Positions 25,562 to 33,855 of a stretch of 64,000 bases of DNA are shown piece by piece. The notes beneath the pieces are model-generated. The model was not told the DNA's origin. It saw only the letters and a program-made list of their open reading frames with translations, and did no database searches. Numbering within the stretch: the first letter of the stretch is position 1; every line of letters starts with the position of its first letter. The DNA is taken from contig JAQTWT010000005.1 in NCBI GenBank assembly GCA_028689145.1, positions 1-64,000 of the forward strand, read 5' to 3'. Both the position numbers and the translations under genes were made by a program. The DNA is from Gallionella sp. GTDB taxonomy: Bacteria > Pseudomonadota > Gammaproteobacteria > Burkholderiales > Gallionellaceae.

Positions 25562-26067
25562 TTTTTCTCGATACTGAATTCACCGATTTCATCGACTGCG
25601 AACTTATCGCAATCGGCATGGTGAGCGAGGATGGAAAGCATGAGTTTTATGCGGAGCGGACGGACTACACGAATGCCTGGTGCAACCATTTCGTACGTGA
25701 GGCTGTTTTGCCGCACCTAGGGCTAGCCGCTGGGGTCACTTGCACCCGCGACGAATTAACCCGGCGTCTATGGGCATGGTTTGCCACCTTGCCGCGCCAT
25801 GTTCAAATCGCCTCAGATTCAACACATGACCGGGATTTGCTGTGGGATGCCTTCGGGGAAGGCTTGCCGGTGAATCTTGGTAAATCAGTTTACGACTTGC
25901 GTCCGCTGATTGACACAACCGTTTTCAATGACGCAGTGTGCCGCTATCACGACCAGCCAAGCAAACCGTGGCACCACGCACTGCATGATGCAATAGCGCA
26001 TCGTGTTGGTTGGCTTGCTTGGGCGGATTCGAATAAGAGCGGGCAACTACCCGGAAATTCCGGGTAG
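25555..26067 (+). CDS. DEDDh-type 3'-5' exoribonuclease-like protein, copy 1
   Basis: A 170-residue protein with the DEDD exonuclease pattern: D6 and E8 in IFLDTEFTDF, an internal Asp region (IASDSTHDRDLLWDAF), and the final HHALHDAIAH giving the catalytic His and Asp. It resembles the Rv2179c-like family (short RNase-T relatives found in phages and islands). A paralogue of the same length lies at 26272-26784. It could trim RNA or act in nucleic-acid defence; that is inference. Confidence 0.82.
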   Translation: MLIFLDTEFTDFIDCELIAIGMVSEDGKHEFYAERTDYTNAWCNHFVREAVLPHLGLAAGVTCTRDELTRRLWAWFATLPRHVQIASDSTHDRDLLWDAFGEGLPVNLGKSVYDLRPLIDTTVFNDAVCRYHDQPSKPWHHALHDAIAHRVGWLAWADSNKSGQLPGNSG

Positions 26068-26252
26068 TTCAAGGCGATGCCAAACTCGATGAAAAAACAA
26101 CTAGCAAGGATTTCTTGCTAGTTCGAAATCAGGTTGAGGAAAAAGCAACTAGCAAGGATTTCTTGCTAGTTCGAAATCAGGTTGAGGAAAAAGCAACTAT
26201 TAAGGATTATTTAATAGTTAGAAGCAAGGCAGTAGAAGCGATTCCAGGCTAG
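26067..26252 (+). pseudogene. RhuM-like fragment with three 48-bp tandem repeats
   Basis: One frame is open from before 26067 to the stop at 26250. It reads LDEKTTSKDFLLVRNQVEEK, then a second ATSKDFLLVRNQVEEK, then ATIKDYLIVRSKAVEA. This is the KDFL-x-VR segment of RhuM-like proteins repeated in tandem. The DNA units start at 26098, 26146 and 26194 (exact period 48 bp = 16 codons), and each can fold as a stem (AACTAGCAAG / CTTGCTAGTT). The third unit has paired changes that keep the stem. It has no start codon of its own. Confidence 0.5.
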
Positions 26253-26271
26253 ATGCAAAGGATAAACTGAA

Positions 26272-26784
26272 ATGACGACAACTATTTTCTTCGACACGGA
26301 ATTTACCGACGTGCAGGATATAGCGAAGGCTGGATTGATCAGTGTCGGCCTGATCTCCGAAAGGGAAGGCCGCGAGTTCTATGCAGAACTTACCGACACA
26401 TGGGACGAGGCGATGTGTTCGCCCTTCGTGTTAGACACCGTTCTGCCGCTGCTGGAGGGCGGTGCCCACCAAATGAGGGTTGAGACGCTGGCGGTGCAAT
26501 TAAAGGTATGGATTGATTCGTTTTACGACGAAGTGGTGCTGAAAAGCGATGCACCCAATGTCGATTGGCCGTTTCTAGTGCAAATATTCGATCATCACGG
26601 CTGGCCGGAGAATCTGAGGCGAAAATGCGATTTTGTGTACTTCGAGCATCCGCGCAGTCAGTCCAGGTATGAAGCGGGCCTGACTGCATACTGGAAAGAC
26701 CATGGTTCGCGGCAGCATCATGCGCTGGAGGATGCAAGGAGCATGCAATTTGCGTGGAAACTTGCAATTAGGAGAGGGCTTTGA
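26272..26784 (+). CDS. DEDDh-type 3'-5' exoribonuclease-like protein, copy 2
   Basis: A 170-residue paralogue of the protein at 25555-26067. The active-site pattern is complete: D8 and E10 in IFFDTEFTDV, Asp in LKSDAPNVDWPFL, and HHALEDARSM for the last His and Asp. The two copies have diverged well beyond a fresh duplication. It is followed 1 bp later by a 112-aa hypothetical gene. The pair is separated by the 48-bp tandem repeats. Confidence 0.82.
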   Translation: MTTTIFFDTEFTDVQDIAKAGLISVGLISEREGREFYAELTDTWDEAMCSPFVLDTVLPLLEGGAHQMRVETLAVQLKVWIDSFYDEVVLKSDAPNVDWPFLVQIFDHHGWPENLRRKCDFVYFEHPRSQSRYEAGLTAYWKDHGSRQHHALEDARSMQFAWKLAIRRGL

Positions 26785-26785
26785 A

Positions 26786-27124
26786 ATGAGCGCCAAGGCA
26801 TATGCTGATTTTCACCACCTTCAGCGGATCGACCAAGTGCCATTTGCCGCGATCATGCGTCGCGTCGGTACGCGACCGGCGCTGCTGGATTTTTTGGTGC
26901 CGGGGATTGACTTGGTGATTTGGAAAATGCGTCCTTGTGTGCGGGAGCCGGTAGACATGGAGTTGCACCAGTCTGCGCTTCGAGTATTGGATCATGCGGT
27001 CGAGGTATTTGAGCCTGGCGCAATGATCTATGAATTCGATGGATTTAGTTTCTTTGCTTTTCGAGTCGAGTACCGCGATGCAGTACTGATCGAGATGGGC
27101 ATCACGGAAGTTTTACCCGGATGA
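26786..27124 (+). CDS. hypothetical 112-aa protein
   Basis: Starts at the ATG (MSAKAYADFHHLQRIDQVPF) just after the stop of the second exonuclease; a longer frame from 26702 would overlap that gene. It is cytosolic, mixed alpha/beta, with no motif I know. Tight spacing (GAAATGA) suggests translational coupling with the exonuclease. Confidence 0.6.
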   Translation: MSAKAYADFHHLQRIDQVPFAAIMRRVGTRPALLDFLVPGIDLVIWKMRPCVREPVDMELHQSALRVLDHAVEVFEPGAMIYEFDGFSFFAFRVEYRDAVLIEMGITEVLPG

Positions 27125-27197
27125 AGGCGCTACAGTGCATTCTGGCGGCATTTCGGATGGATTGCGAAATACCAATCCAGGCGCTCATAATTTGCGA

Positions 27198-27671
27198 TCA
27201 CTTGGCGGCTAAAGTAGCCACCATAATTACTTCATCTGTTGAGTAAAGCGCAGGTATTGTTGCTGCAACTCTAGCCCCAAGAGCTTTCCGGTAAAGTCGT
27301 TGTGCCGCATTGTCTGCCCTAGTTGTAACCAACACAGATTTAACGGTAGCACCTCGATCTGAAATAGCGGACTTTACTGACTCAAGGCTCTCCAAAATCA
27401 ACGCATAGCCAATACCTTTGCGTTGTTGCTCAAGGGATACAGCAATTTGTTCAAGCTCAATAACTGGCTCTTGCCGGAACCCGCTTTTCTCACTCCATAG
27501 GATGTACCCAACAATTTGCGCAGCAACTTCGACAACAAATAATCGCTTGAGTGGAAAAGCGTTAAAGTTACAATTTATCCATTCCTCAGAATATTGCTGA
27601 CGTGCAAATGCTGTGGCATGGATTGCAGCAATAGCGGCAAGATCAACCTTATTTGCCATTCTTATTTGCAT
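27198..27671 (-). CDS. GNAT-family N-acetyltransferase
   Basis: A 157-residue acetyltransferase. The acetyl-CoA binding motif A is visible as ELEQIAVSLEQQRKGIGYAL (Q/R-x-x-G-x-G/A form), with VLVTTRADNAAQRLYRKALGA as motif B. This pattern resembles RimI-like enzymes, but the substrate cannot be read from sequence. The ATG at 27671 is preferred over a GTG at 27695. It faces the exonuclease cluster and follows the 256-aa unknown gene on the same strand by about 40 bp. Confidence 0.85.
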   Translation of the reverse strand: MQIRMANKVDLAAIAAIHATAFARQQYSEEWINCNFNAFPLKRLFVVEVAAQIVGYILWSEKSGFRQEPVIELEQIAVSLEQQRKGIGYALILESLESVKSAISDRGATVKSVLVTTRADNAAQRLYRKALGARVAATIPALYSTDEVIMVATLAAK

Positions 27672-27710
27672 TATGTTTTTCTCTAAATCAATCACGGAAA
27701 ACGGATACCC

Positions 27711-28472
27711 TCATTTGTTAGGGTAAATCAGCTTCCTGGAATCTCCAAAAACAACTTGTTTAAGATGATGGAATTTATCCCAGCGCGTTAAGGCTCCGTC
27801 ATTTTGAATAACCCACCTGGCATAGGCTTTGAATTGGTTGGGTTTCAATTGCCCATACTTCCCATCTCGATTGAAGCGATAATCGCCAACACTAAAATAC
27901 AACTCAGATCGACGTATCGATCTTCGCACGAATGAAACATGAATCCCATGATCTTGAAGCTTCCGAAGTTGCTTAAAAAAGTTATAAAGTTCCCAGTCAA
28001 CTACATAGTGGGTTGTACTGACTCCAGCGACAAGCGGGTAATGTCCGGTCTTCTCGTAATACATTTCGCATAGAAATTTGGCGATGATTGTACGATGGTT
28101 CCCGCTGTTAACCGAATACCAAGAAATTCCATCAACCGAGTTAAAACTGATGTCGTCTTGAACTTCCCCATTGAAATAATATTCAGGGTTTTCATCAGCC
28201 TTATTGAGGCAGTGACGAATCTTACTAGGTTTCCATTTTGGATCGAATAGAGCTTCTGCCCATGTTTGCCCCGCATAGTGATCCCACTGGCCAACCACAC
28301 TGCGCATATCGATAGTTGAATTAGAACTCCTGCGCTCTTCAATCACAAACTCCCTCACGCCAAAATCATCGTCGCGAGGAAACACATCATTCCAATGAAG
28401 GATTTGACTGTTGGCCCAGAGAGGAGCCTGGCGGGTAACCCAACTTAGTAACGACTCGTCTTTCCAGCTCAT
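27711..28472 (-). CDS. hypothetical protein, possible ParB/Srx-like segment
   Basis: About 253 residues, cytosolic. The only suggestive part is SVNSGNHRTIIAKFLCEMYY, which recalls the GxHR segment of ParB-like nucleotide-binding proteins. I would not assign the family on this. The C-terminal half is rich in Lys, Arg, Trp and Tyr. ATG at 28472 or GTG at 28481 could start it. It lies between the integrase and the GNAT gene and is probably island cargo. Confidence 0.6.
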   Translation of the reverse strand: MSWKDESLLSWVTRQAPLWANSQILHWNDVFPRDDDFGVREFVIEERRSSNSTIDMRSVVGQWDHYAGQTWAEALFDPKWKPSKIRHCLNKADENPEYYFNGEVQDDISFNSVDGISWYSVNSGNHRTIIAKFLCEMYYEKTGHYPLVAGVSTTHYVVDWELYNFFKQLRKLQDHGIHVSFVRRSIRRSELYFSVGDYRFNRDGKYGQLKPNQFKAYARWVIQNDGALTRWDKFHHLKQVVFGDSRKLIYPNK

Positions 28473-28516
28473 TAAACTCACAATATTCAGAGAACTAATT
28501 TGCCAAATTTGGTTTA

Positions 28517-29767
28517 TTACATCGCTGATTTAAATGGGATGACCTGCGCACCAGCGCGAAGACTATCAAGGTAGTCAGCCCAGTGCTGCATCATTACCCG
28601 GCGTTGCTCAATCTGTAGTCTGCTGGTATCGCGCTTATATGCCGCGCGCACGTCGTTGGTGTCAGCGTGGGCGAGCTGCAATTCGATCAGTCGCACATCA
28701 TAGCCAAGCTGTTCCAGATTGGTAGATGCCATCGCACGGAAGCCGTGCGCAGTCATTTCGTCTTTGGTGTACCCCATGCGCCGTAAAGCCATGAGCAGCG
28801 CGGTATCAGACAGGCAACGACTGCGAGAGTTAGCTGCGGGGAAGAGGTACTTAGAATCGCCGGTTATCTCCTTTAGTTCTGCAAAAATCCGAATAGCCTG
28901 GCGAGATAGCGGTACAACGTGCTGGCGCTTGGCTTTCATCTTTCCGGCGGGGATAACCCATTCCTCTTCAGCGTCCTTTTCATCAAAATTGGGAAATTCT
29001 TCCCATTCAGCATGACGAAGTTCGCCGGGCCGAACGAACACATATGGGGCAAGCTTCAAGGCTAGGCGTACAACTTCACTACCCTTGTATTCATCAATGT
29101 TGCGGAGGAGGTGTCCAATCTCCACAGGCGACGTAATCGCCCCTAAATGTGTTGACTTCGCCGGAGGTAATGCTCCTTTTAAATCGCCAGTAATATCGCG
29201 TTCTGCACGCCCGGTTGCCACGGCATAACGCCATATTTGCCCACAGTTCTGATGAAGGCGGTGAGCAGTCTCCAGCGCGCCACGCGCTTCAACTCTACGC
29301 AATACCGCCAGCAGCGCCGCAGGTGTCACGCCCTTGATTTCATCCTTGCCGATCCAAGGAAAAAGGTCGCGTTCTAATCGCCGCAGTATTTTGCTGCCAT
29401 GGCTATCTACCCATTGAGTGCTGAACTTTTCGAACCACTCGCGGCTGATTGCCTCGATGGTTTCCTCTGGCTTAATCGCAGCTTCGATTATGGCCGCTTT
29501 GGCATCCTTTTTAACTTCCATGGGATCGGCATCATTAGCAAGGAGCTTCTTTGCCTCCTGAGTGCGTTCTCGAGCATCCTTGAGCGTGACAACTGGGTAT
29601 ATGCCAAGCGCCAGCGTTTTCTCCTTGCCGCCGAAGCGATACCGAAACCACCAGAGCTTTGTCCCATTCGGTTTGATGATCAAAGCTAGGCCGTCTCCGT
29701 CCGCGATCTTGTATTGCTTTTCTTCCGGCTTTGCAGCTTGGACTGCCTTATCGTTCAGCTTTCCCAT
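28517..29767 (-). CDS. P4-type tyrosine integrase
   Basis: A 416-residue site-specific recombinase. The N-terminal DUF4102 domain (about 1-90; GKLNDKAVQAAKPEEKQYKI) is followed by a core-binding domain and the catalytic domain with R251 (VRPGELRHAEW), HGFR (H341, R344), H367 and the nucleophile Y377 (VRAAYKRD). All catalytic residues are present, so it may be active. It reads away from the tmRNA gene, whose 3' end lies 211 bp upstream, the classical arrangement of an island integrated at ssrA. Confidence 0.95.
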   Translation of the reverse strand: MGKLNDKAVQAAKPEEKQYKIADGDGLALIIKPNGTKLWWFRYRFGGKEKTLALGIYPVVTLKDARERTQEAKKLLANDADPMEVKKDAKAAIIEAAIKPEETIEAISREWFEKFSTQWVDSHGSKILRRLERDLFPWIGKDEIKGVTPAALLAVLRRVEARGALETAHRLHQNCGQIWRYAVATGRAERDITGDLKGALPPAKSTHLGAITSPVEIGHLLRNIDEYKGSEVVRLALKLAPYVFVRPGELRHAEWEEFPNFDEKDAEEEWVIPAGKMKAKRQHVVPLSRQAIRIFAELKEITGDSKYLFPAANSRSRCLSDTALLMALRRMGYTKDEMTAHGFRAMASTNLEQLGYDVRLIELQLAHADTNDVRAAYKRDTSRLQIEQRRVMMQHWADYLDSLRAGAQVIPFKSAM

Positions 29768-29855
29768 AATTCCCCCTGCGGGTATTCACGATACCCACAC
29801 TGTACCACAATCGCCAAAAATACCCACATTAATACCCACAAATTTCCGGTATTTC

Positions 29856-29895
29856 TGGGTACGCTTGGGTATACCTAGGTATGCTTGGGTATAGT
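29856..29895 (+). repeat. four 10-bp repeats, likely integrase arm sites
   Basis: TGGGTACGCT, TGGGTATACC, TAGGTATGCT and TGGGTATAGT follow each other with an exact 10-bp period. Further GGGTAT/ATACCC copies occur at 29780-29840, two of them as ATACCCACA 12 bp apart. They lie between the integrase start and the attachment end, where arm-type or excisionase sites are expected. Confidence 0.6.
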
Positions 29896-29936
29896 CGCTT
29901 AATGTTTATTTATTGTTAATATACAGTGAATTAAGA

Positions 29937-29971
29937 TAAAAAAAGCCCGGCTGGCAAGGCCGGGCTTTTTA
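29937..29971 (-). terminator. Rho-independent terminator of ssrA
   Basis: AGCCCGGC-TGGCAAG-GCCGGGCT with A-runs and T-runs on both sides, just after the tmRNA 3' end on the - strand. If the crossover lies within the tmRNA 3' end, this terminator was brought by the island. Confidence 0.85.
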
Positions 29972-29977
29972 GTTTGT

Positions 29978-30346
29978 TGGTGGAGACGGCGGGAATTGAA
30001 CCCGCGTCCGCAAGCCCTCTACAGGCAGTTCTACATACTTAGCCATGTTATTTGATTTGATCCCGTACACGCCAACCGGCGGGCTGGTAAAGGACGAGTC
30101 ACCTTGTTTTTAGCTCCGATCAAAGTGACCCTGACCGGCACGATTCTGTGTAATTTACCTCACTCATCTCCACCTTGCGGTTTCGAGCCACTCCACAGAC
30201 AGCATGGTGTGAGGTTCAGCCGACTAAGCGGCTAAAGCGTAGTTTTCGTCGTTTGCGACTAGTTTTTTCCAGCTGATTTACGAGGTTGCGGGTCCTCGGT
30301 ATGCCCTACACTGCTTTGTAACCCACGTCGAAGCCAAGTCGTCCCC
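29978..30346 (-). ncRNA. ssrA: tmRNA (transfer-messenger RNA)
   Basis: A 369-nt tmRNA that rescues stalled ribosomes. The 5' end GGGGACGACTTGGCTTCGAC and the 3' end (GGTTCAATTCCCGCCGTCTC, then CACCA) form the tRNA-like part, with CCA encoded. The tag frame at 30224-30256 encodes ANDENYALAA followed by a TAG stop, the form I recall for Nitrosomonadales. The 3' end faces the integrase and is the probable attachment site. A TACAAT about 40 bp before the 5' end is a possible -10. Confidence 0.97.
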
Positions 30347-30541
30347 GGTTCGATTTTGCTGCATAACTGCTATAAATCGGTGCGGATTGTAGCAGAGTCA
30401 GAGAGCGTAACAGCCGATAAGTTCCTGGTTTCGGGTAATTGTTAAAAATATTCCGCCCGCATAAACTTTTTCAGGTGCAGGCCGATATATTACTTACAGG
30501 GCGGTATTTTCGCCCCGCAACATAACAGCCGGAGGTGTGAC

Positions 30542-30763
30542 ATGAGCATCGTAACCATGGATATGTGCGATTATCAAATCGAACGCAACGACTCGACTGC
30601 AGAAGCGTATGGCGATGAAGTGTTGTGCGCCGGCTGGAATCATTCCCTCGCCTTGCAACAACACGTTTACGTTGAAATTAAACAACCCGACACCATGCCG
30701 CTTGAACTTGTTTCAGCAGATGTCGATGCGTTTTTGCAAGAAATGTACGCTTATCAGTGTTAG
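30542..30763 (+). CDS. hypothetical 73-aa protein
   Basis: A small acidic cytosolic protein (MSIVTMDMCDYQIERNDSTA; ends LQEMYAYQC) with a good Shine-Dalgarno (CCGGAGGTG). No family recognised. It faces the DUF5610 gene and shares a bidirectional terminator with it. It sits in the core chromosome just outside the ssrA junction. Confidence 0.6.
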   Translation: MSIVTMDMCDYQIERNDSTAEAYGDEVLCAGWNHSLALQQHVYVEIKQPDTMPLELVSADVDAFLQEMYAYQC

Positions 30764-30788
30764 TCCCATTTATAAGCATGGACAAAAC

Positions 30789-30818
30789 AAAAAGGACATC
30801 CGCGCGGATGTCCTTTTT
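30789..30818. terminator. bidirectional Rho-independent terminator
   Basis: A perfect 30-bp palindrome (AAAAAGGACATCCG and its reverse complement) between convergent genes, with T-runs on both strands. Confidence 0.88.
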
Positions 30819-30837
30819 CATTTGAGTGGTGTGGTGC

Positions 30838-31458
30838 TCAGTCTGCGGATTTGGCAGGAACCGCATTCGCTTTGTCGGTGCCCGGATAGTTGTCCACGAA
30901 AGATTTGAAACCGGACTGGATCAATTCATAGGTCTTGTCGATGTTGGAGGCAATGTCGCCCTGCAATACTTTCAGGCCATCCAGAACCTGGCGCGCATCG
31001 GCAAAACCCTTGTCAACACCGCCGCCGATCAGCTTGATGAAATCATTCAGCGCGGTTTGCTGGTCTTTTTCCGGATGATTCTGAACGTACTGGCCGAAAA
31101 ACGCCGTACTCGCCGACACGATACGGTCGGCAGTGGCTTGCGGACTAAAATCCATGCCGGAACTGGCTGCATTCTGGATCGCATTGTCGCCCAGTTCGGG
31201 AGCCAATGCCTGATTGATATGCTCAATGGCCGACTTGAACAGCAAGCCCATGGAGTTGTTGCCGGCGCTGATCGACACATCCATCGAGGCTTGCAAAATC
31301 GACACGTTAAACTTCTGTTTGGAAGTTTCAGTTTCTGATTTAGCGGCTTCCGGTCGGCGGGCTTTTTCAGTCTCGGACTGTTTGATGGCGGTTTCTTGCT
31401 TGTTTTTAGGTTGTACGGCGGCAGGGCCAGTTACATTTCCAACGGATTCGGTTTTCAT
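30838..31458 (-). CDS. DUF5610 domain protein
   Basis: A 206-residue protein with a Lys/Glu-rich, low-complexity N-terminus (about 1-50) and a helical domain (about 55-190; SSGMDFSPQATADRIVSAST, GGGVDKGFADARQVLDGLKV) that fits DUF5610. It has no signal peptide or TM segment. The ATG at 31458 has AAGGGAGT before it; a longer frame to 31518 lacks a site. The function of this family is not known to me. Confidence 0.75.
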   Translation of the reverse strand: MKTESVGNVTGPAAVQPKNKQETAIKQSETEKARRPEAAKSETETSKQKFNVSILQASMDVSISAGNNSMGLLFKSAIEHINQALAPELGDNAIQNAASSGMDFSPQATADRIVSASTAFFGQYVQNHPEKDQQTALNDFIKLIGGGVDKGFADARQVLDGLKVLQGDIASNIDKTYELIQSGFKSFVDNYPGTDKANAVPAKSAD

Positions 31459-31597
31459 CGCGGTGACTCCCTTAAAGATAAGCTGCAACAAATTTGCGCA
31501 GCTAATTCCAGTTTTCACACTTTGTTATCGGCACATACCCCAAAAAACTTAACAGTCTGCGTTTTACCGGTTTAGCGAGTGGGCCAAGGAGATCGAT

Positions 31598-32638
31598 TTA
31601 ACTTACCACCACCCTTGCCGCACCCTGCCCCATCGTACCGATCACCGCCGCCTGTTCAAATCCGCCGCGATGGAAGATCGCCAGCACCTCGTCGGCCGCT
31701 TCCGGTGCGACGCTCACCAGCAAACCGCCGCTGGTTTGAGCATCGGCCAGCAGACGCTGTTGCCAGCTTTCCAGAGCGGCGGCGAAATCCACTTCATGCC
31801 CGTAGCTCGCCAGATTGCGCTCGATTGCACCGGGGCCGATACCCTGTTGCGCCAGCGGCAGGGCTTCGGACAACACCGGCACCTGATTGAATTTCACCTC
31901 CGCGCCCAGCCCAGAGCCGCGACACATTTCCAGCAAGTGTCCTAGCAGGCCGAAGCCGGTCACATCGGTTAACGCATGCACGCCGCTCAACTTGGCAAGC
32001 TCGCTGCCCACCGCGTTAAGTTTGGTGGTGTTGGCGACCATCTGCACATAACCTGTGGCGGAAAGCAGATTTTTCTTCAGCGCTGCAGCCAGCACGCCCA
32101 CCCCCAGCCCCTTGCCGAGGATCAGCACATCGCCCGCGCGCGCATCGCTGTTTTTCTTCAGCTGGTCGGGATGCACGATACCAATTGCCACCAGCCCGTA
32201 AATCGGCTCGACAGAATCGATGGAATGCCCGCCCGCCAGCGGGATGCCGGCGGCTTGGCAGACCGCTTCGCCGCCCTGCAAAATCGCGCGGATGGTCTCG
32301 ACCGGCAGCTTGTTAATCGGCATACCAACAATCGCCAGCGCCATGATCGGCGTGCCGCCCATCGCGTACACATCTGACAGCGCGTTGGTCGCGGCGATGC
32401 GGCCGAAATCGAACGGGTCATCGACAATCGGCATGAAAAAATCGGTGGTTGCGATGACCGCCTGCTGGTCGTTGAGGCGGTACACCGCCGCATCGTCGCT
32501 GGTTTCCGCGCCGACCAACAGGTTGGCAAACGGCAATTTTTCCTTTGCTTCGCCCAGAATTTGCTGCAGCAGCGCCGGAGCAATTTTGCAGCCACAGCCG
32601 CCACCGTGCGACAATTGGGTCAACTTCACTTCAGACAC
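31598..32638 (-). CDS. selD: selenide, water dikinase
   Basis: A 346-residue enzyme that makes selenophosphate from selenide and ATP. The N-terminal active site is GGGCGCK (C15, C17, K18), aligned with the E. coli C17 and K20 site; a Cys stands where some organisms use selenocysteine. The PurM-like core carries ATTDFFMPIVDDPFDFG for metal and ATP binding. It is divergent from selU with only 18 bp between the start codons, so their promoters must overlap the opposite genes. No selA or selB lies nearby. Confidence 0.96.
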   Translation of the reverse strand: MSEVKLTQLSHGGGCGCKIAPALLQQILGEAKEKLPFANLLVGAETSDDAAVYRLNDQQAVIATTDFFMPIVDDPFDFGRIAATNALSDVYAMGGTPIMALAIVGMPINKLPVETIRAILQGGEAVCQAAGIPLAGGHSIDSVEPIYGLVAIGIVHPDQLKKNSDARAGDVLILGKGLGVGVLAAALKKNLLSATGYVQMVANTTKLNAVGSELAKLSGVHALTDVTGFGLLGHLLEMCRGSGLGAEVKFNQVPVLSEALPLAQQGIGPGAIERNLASYGHEVDFAAALESWQQRLLADAQTSGGLLVSVAPEAADEVLAIFHRGGFEQAAVIGTMGQGAARVVVS

Positions 32639-32656
32639 AAAGATTCCTTTTCAAAA

Positions 32657-33691
32657 ATGTTGTTCAGAACCGCAAACCTATCACAGCTCGGCGAATTTGA
32701 CGAAATTATCGACGTGCGCACCCCGTCTGAGTTCGCCGAGGATCACCTTCCCGGCGCAATCAATTGCCCGGTGCTATCCGACGAGGAGCGCATCACCGTC
32801 GGCACTTTATACAAACAGGTGTCACCGTTCGAGGCGCGCAAAGTCGGCGCGGCACTGGTCGCCAAAAACATCGCGCACCATTTGCAAACCAGCTTTCAAG
32901 CGCATCCCAAGTCATGGCGGCCGCTGATCTACTGCTGGCGCGGCGGGCAGCGCAGCGGTGCGATGAGCATCATTCTCGCGCAGGTCGGCTGGTCGGCGCA
33001 CAAACTGGAAGGCGGCTACAAGGCTTACCGGCGCGACGTGCTGGAAAAACTGGCGATCCTGCCGCAGCAATTCTCGCTGCGCATGATCTGCGGCGCGACC
33101 GGCTCGGGCAAAAGCCATCTGCTCACCGCGCTGGCAGACAGCGGACATCAGGTTCTCGATCTGGAAAAGCTGGCGCAGCATCGCGGCTCGGTGCTGGGCA
33201 GGCTGCCGGAACAGGCGCAACCGTCACAGAAATGGTTCGACAGCGCGCTGCTGCAAGCTCTGCAAAAACTCGACCCGGCGCGTCCGGTGTATGTCGAAGC
33301 GGAGAGCAACAAGATCGGCACCATCACCCTGCCCGATGCTTTGGTCGAGGCGATGCACGCCGGAGAATGCCTGCTGGTGGAAACGCCGACCGAAGTGCGC
33401 GTCGCCGGATTGCTTGAAGACTACCGCCATTACCTAGCCAACCCGGAACTGCTGATTACGCATTTGCAAGCGCTGCACCGTTTCCACGGCAGCAAACAAC
33501 TGGAACACTGGACGGCATTGATTCGTACCGGAGACTTCGCCGCCCTGGTCGCCGAACTGCTCACGCTGCACTACGACCCGAGCTATTTTCGCGCAACATC
33601 CAAACATTACGCGAATCTCGAAAAGGCGCGGCATGTGCCGCTGGTCAGCCTGACAAAGGATGCGCTGAGAGAAGTCGCGGCTAAATTCTGA
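32657..33691 (+). CDS. selU: tRNA 2-selenouridine synthase
   Basis: A 344-residue protein (MnmH/SelU) that replaces sulphur by selenium at the wobble uridine of Lys, Glu and Gln tRNAs, using selenophosphate from SelD. It has a rhodanese domain (1-~125) with the catalytic Cys C93 in YCWRGGQRSGAM, then a P-loop domain (GATGSGKSH, 146-154). The ATG at 32657 is chosen since an upstream in-frame start at 32561 lies inside selD. Confidence 0.95.
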   Translation: MLFRTANLSQLGEFDEIIDVRTPSEFAEDHLPGAINCPVLSDEERITVGTLYKQVSPFEARKVGAALVAKNIAHHLQTSFQAHPKSWRPLIYCWRGGQRSGAMSIILAQVGWSAHKLEGGYKAYRRDVLEKLAILPQQFSLRMICGATGSGKSHLLTALADSGHQVLDLEKLAQHRGSVLGRLPEQAQPSQKWFDSALLQALQKLDPARPVYVEAESNKIGTITLPDALVEAMHAGECLLVETPTEVRVAGLLEDYRHYLANPELLITHLQALHRFHGSKQLEHWTALIRTGDFAALVAELLTLHYDPSYFRATSKHYANLEKARHVPLVSLTKDALREVAAKF

Positions 33692-33696
33692 AAATA

Positions 33697-33811
33697 CCGT
33701 CATTCCGGCGAAGATCGGTAATTTTGCACAGCGGAAAAAGCTGTATCAGGGTGTTGTCCCGCTACGCGGGGATTGATGAATATCCGGATTCCGGCCTACG
33801 CCGGAATGACG
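33697..33811. repeat. dispersed inverted repeat after selU
   Basis: CGTCATTCCGGCG (33698-33710) and CGCCGGAATGACG (33799-33811) are exact reverse complements about 90 bp apart. This is a common type of dispersed intergenic repeat in proteobacteria. The rest of the 163-bp gap shows nothing else. Confidence 0.6.
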
Positions 33812-33855
33812 ATGGAATAAAATACCACGCAAGATCAAATCGCAATGAGGCAACC

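Noticed and set aside
26098..26241. Three regular repeats as a CRISPR array
   Set aside because: The units follow each other without variable spacers, keep an open reading frame and have no cas genes nearby.
29978..30060. A tRNA gene at the integration site
   Set aside because: The CCA-ending acceptor half belongs to the tRNA-like part of tmRNA; the 5' half lies about 300 bp away at 30346.
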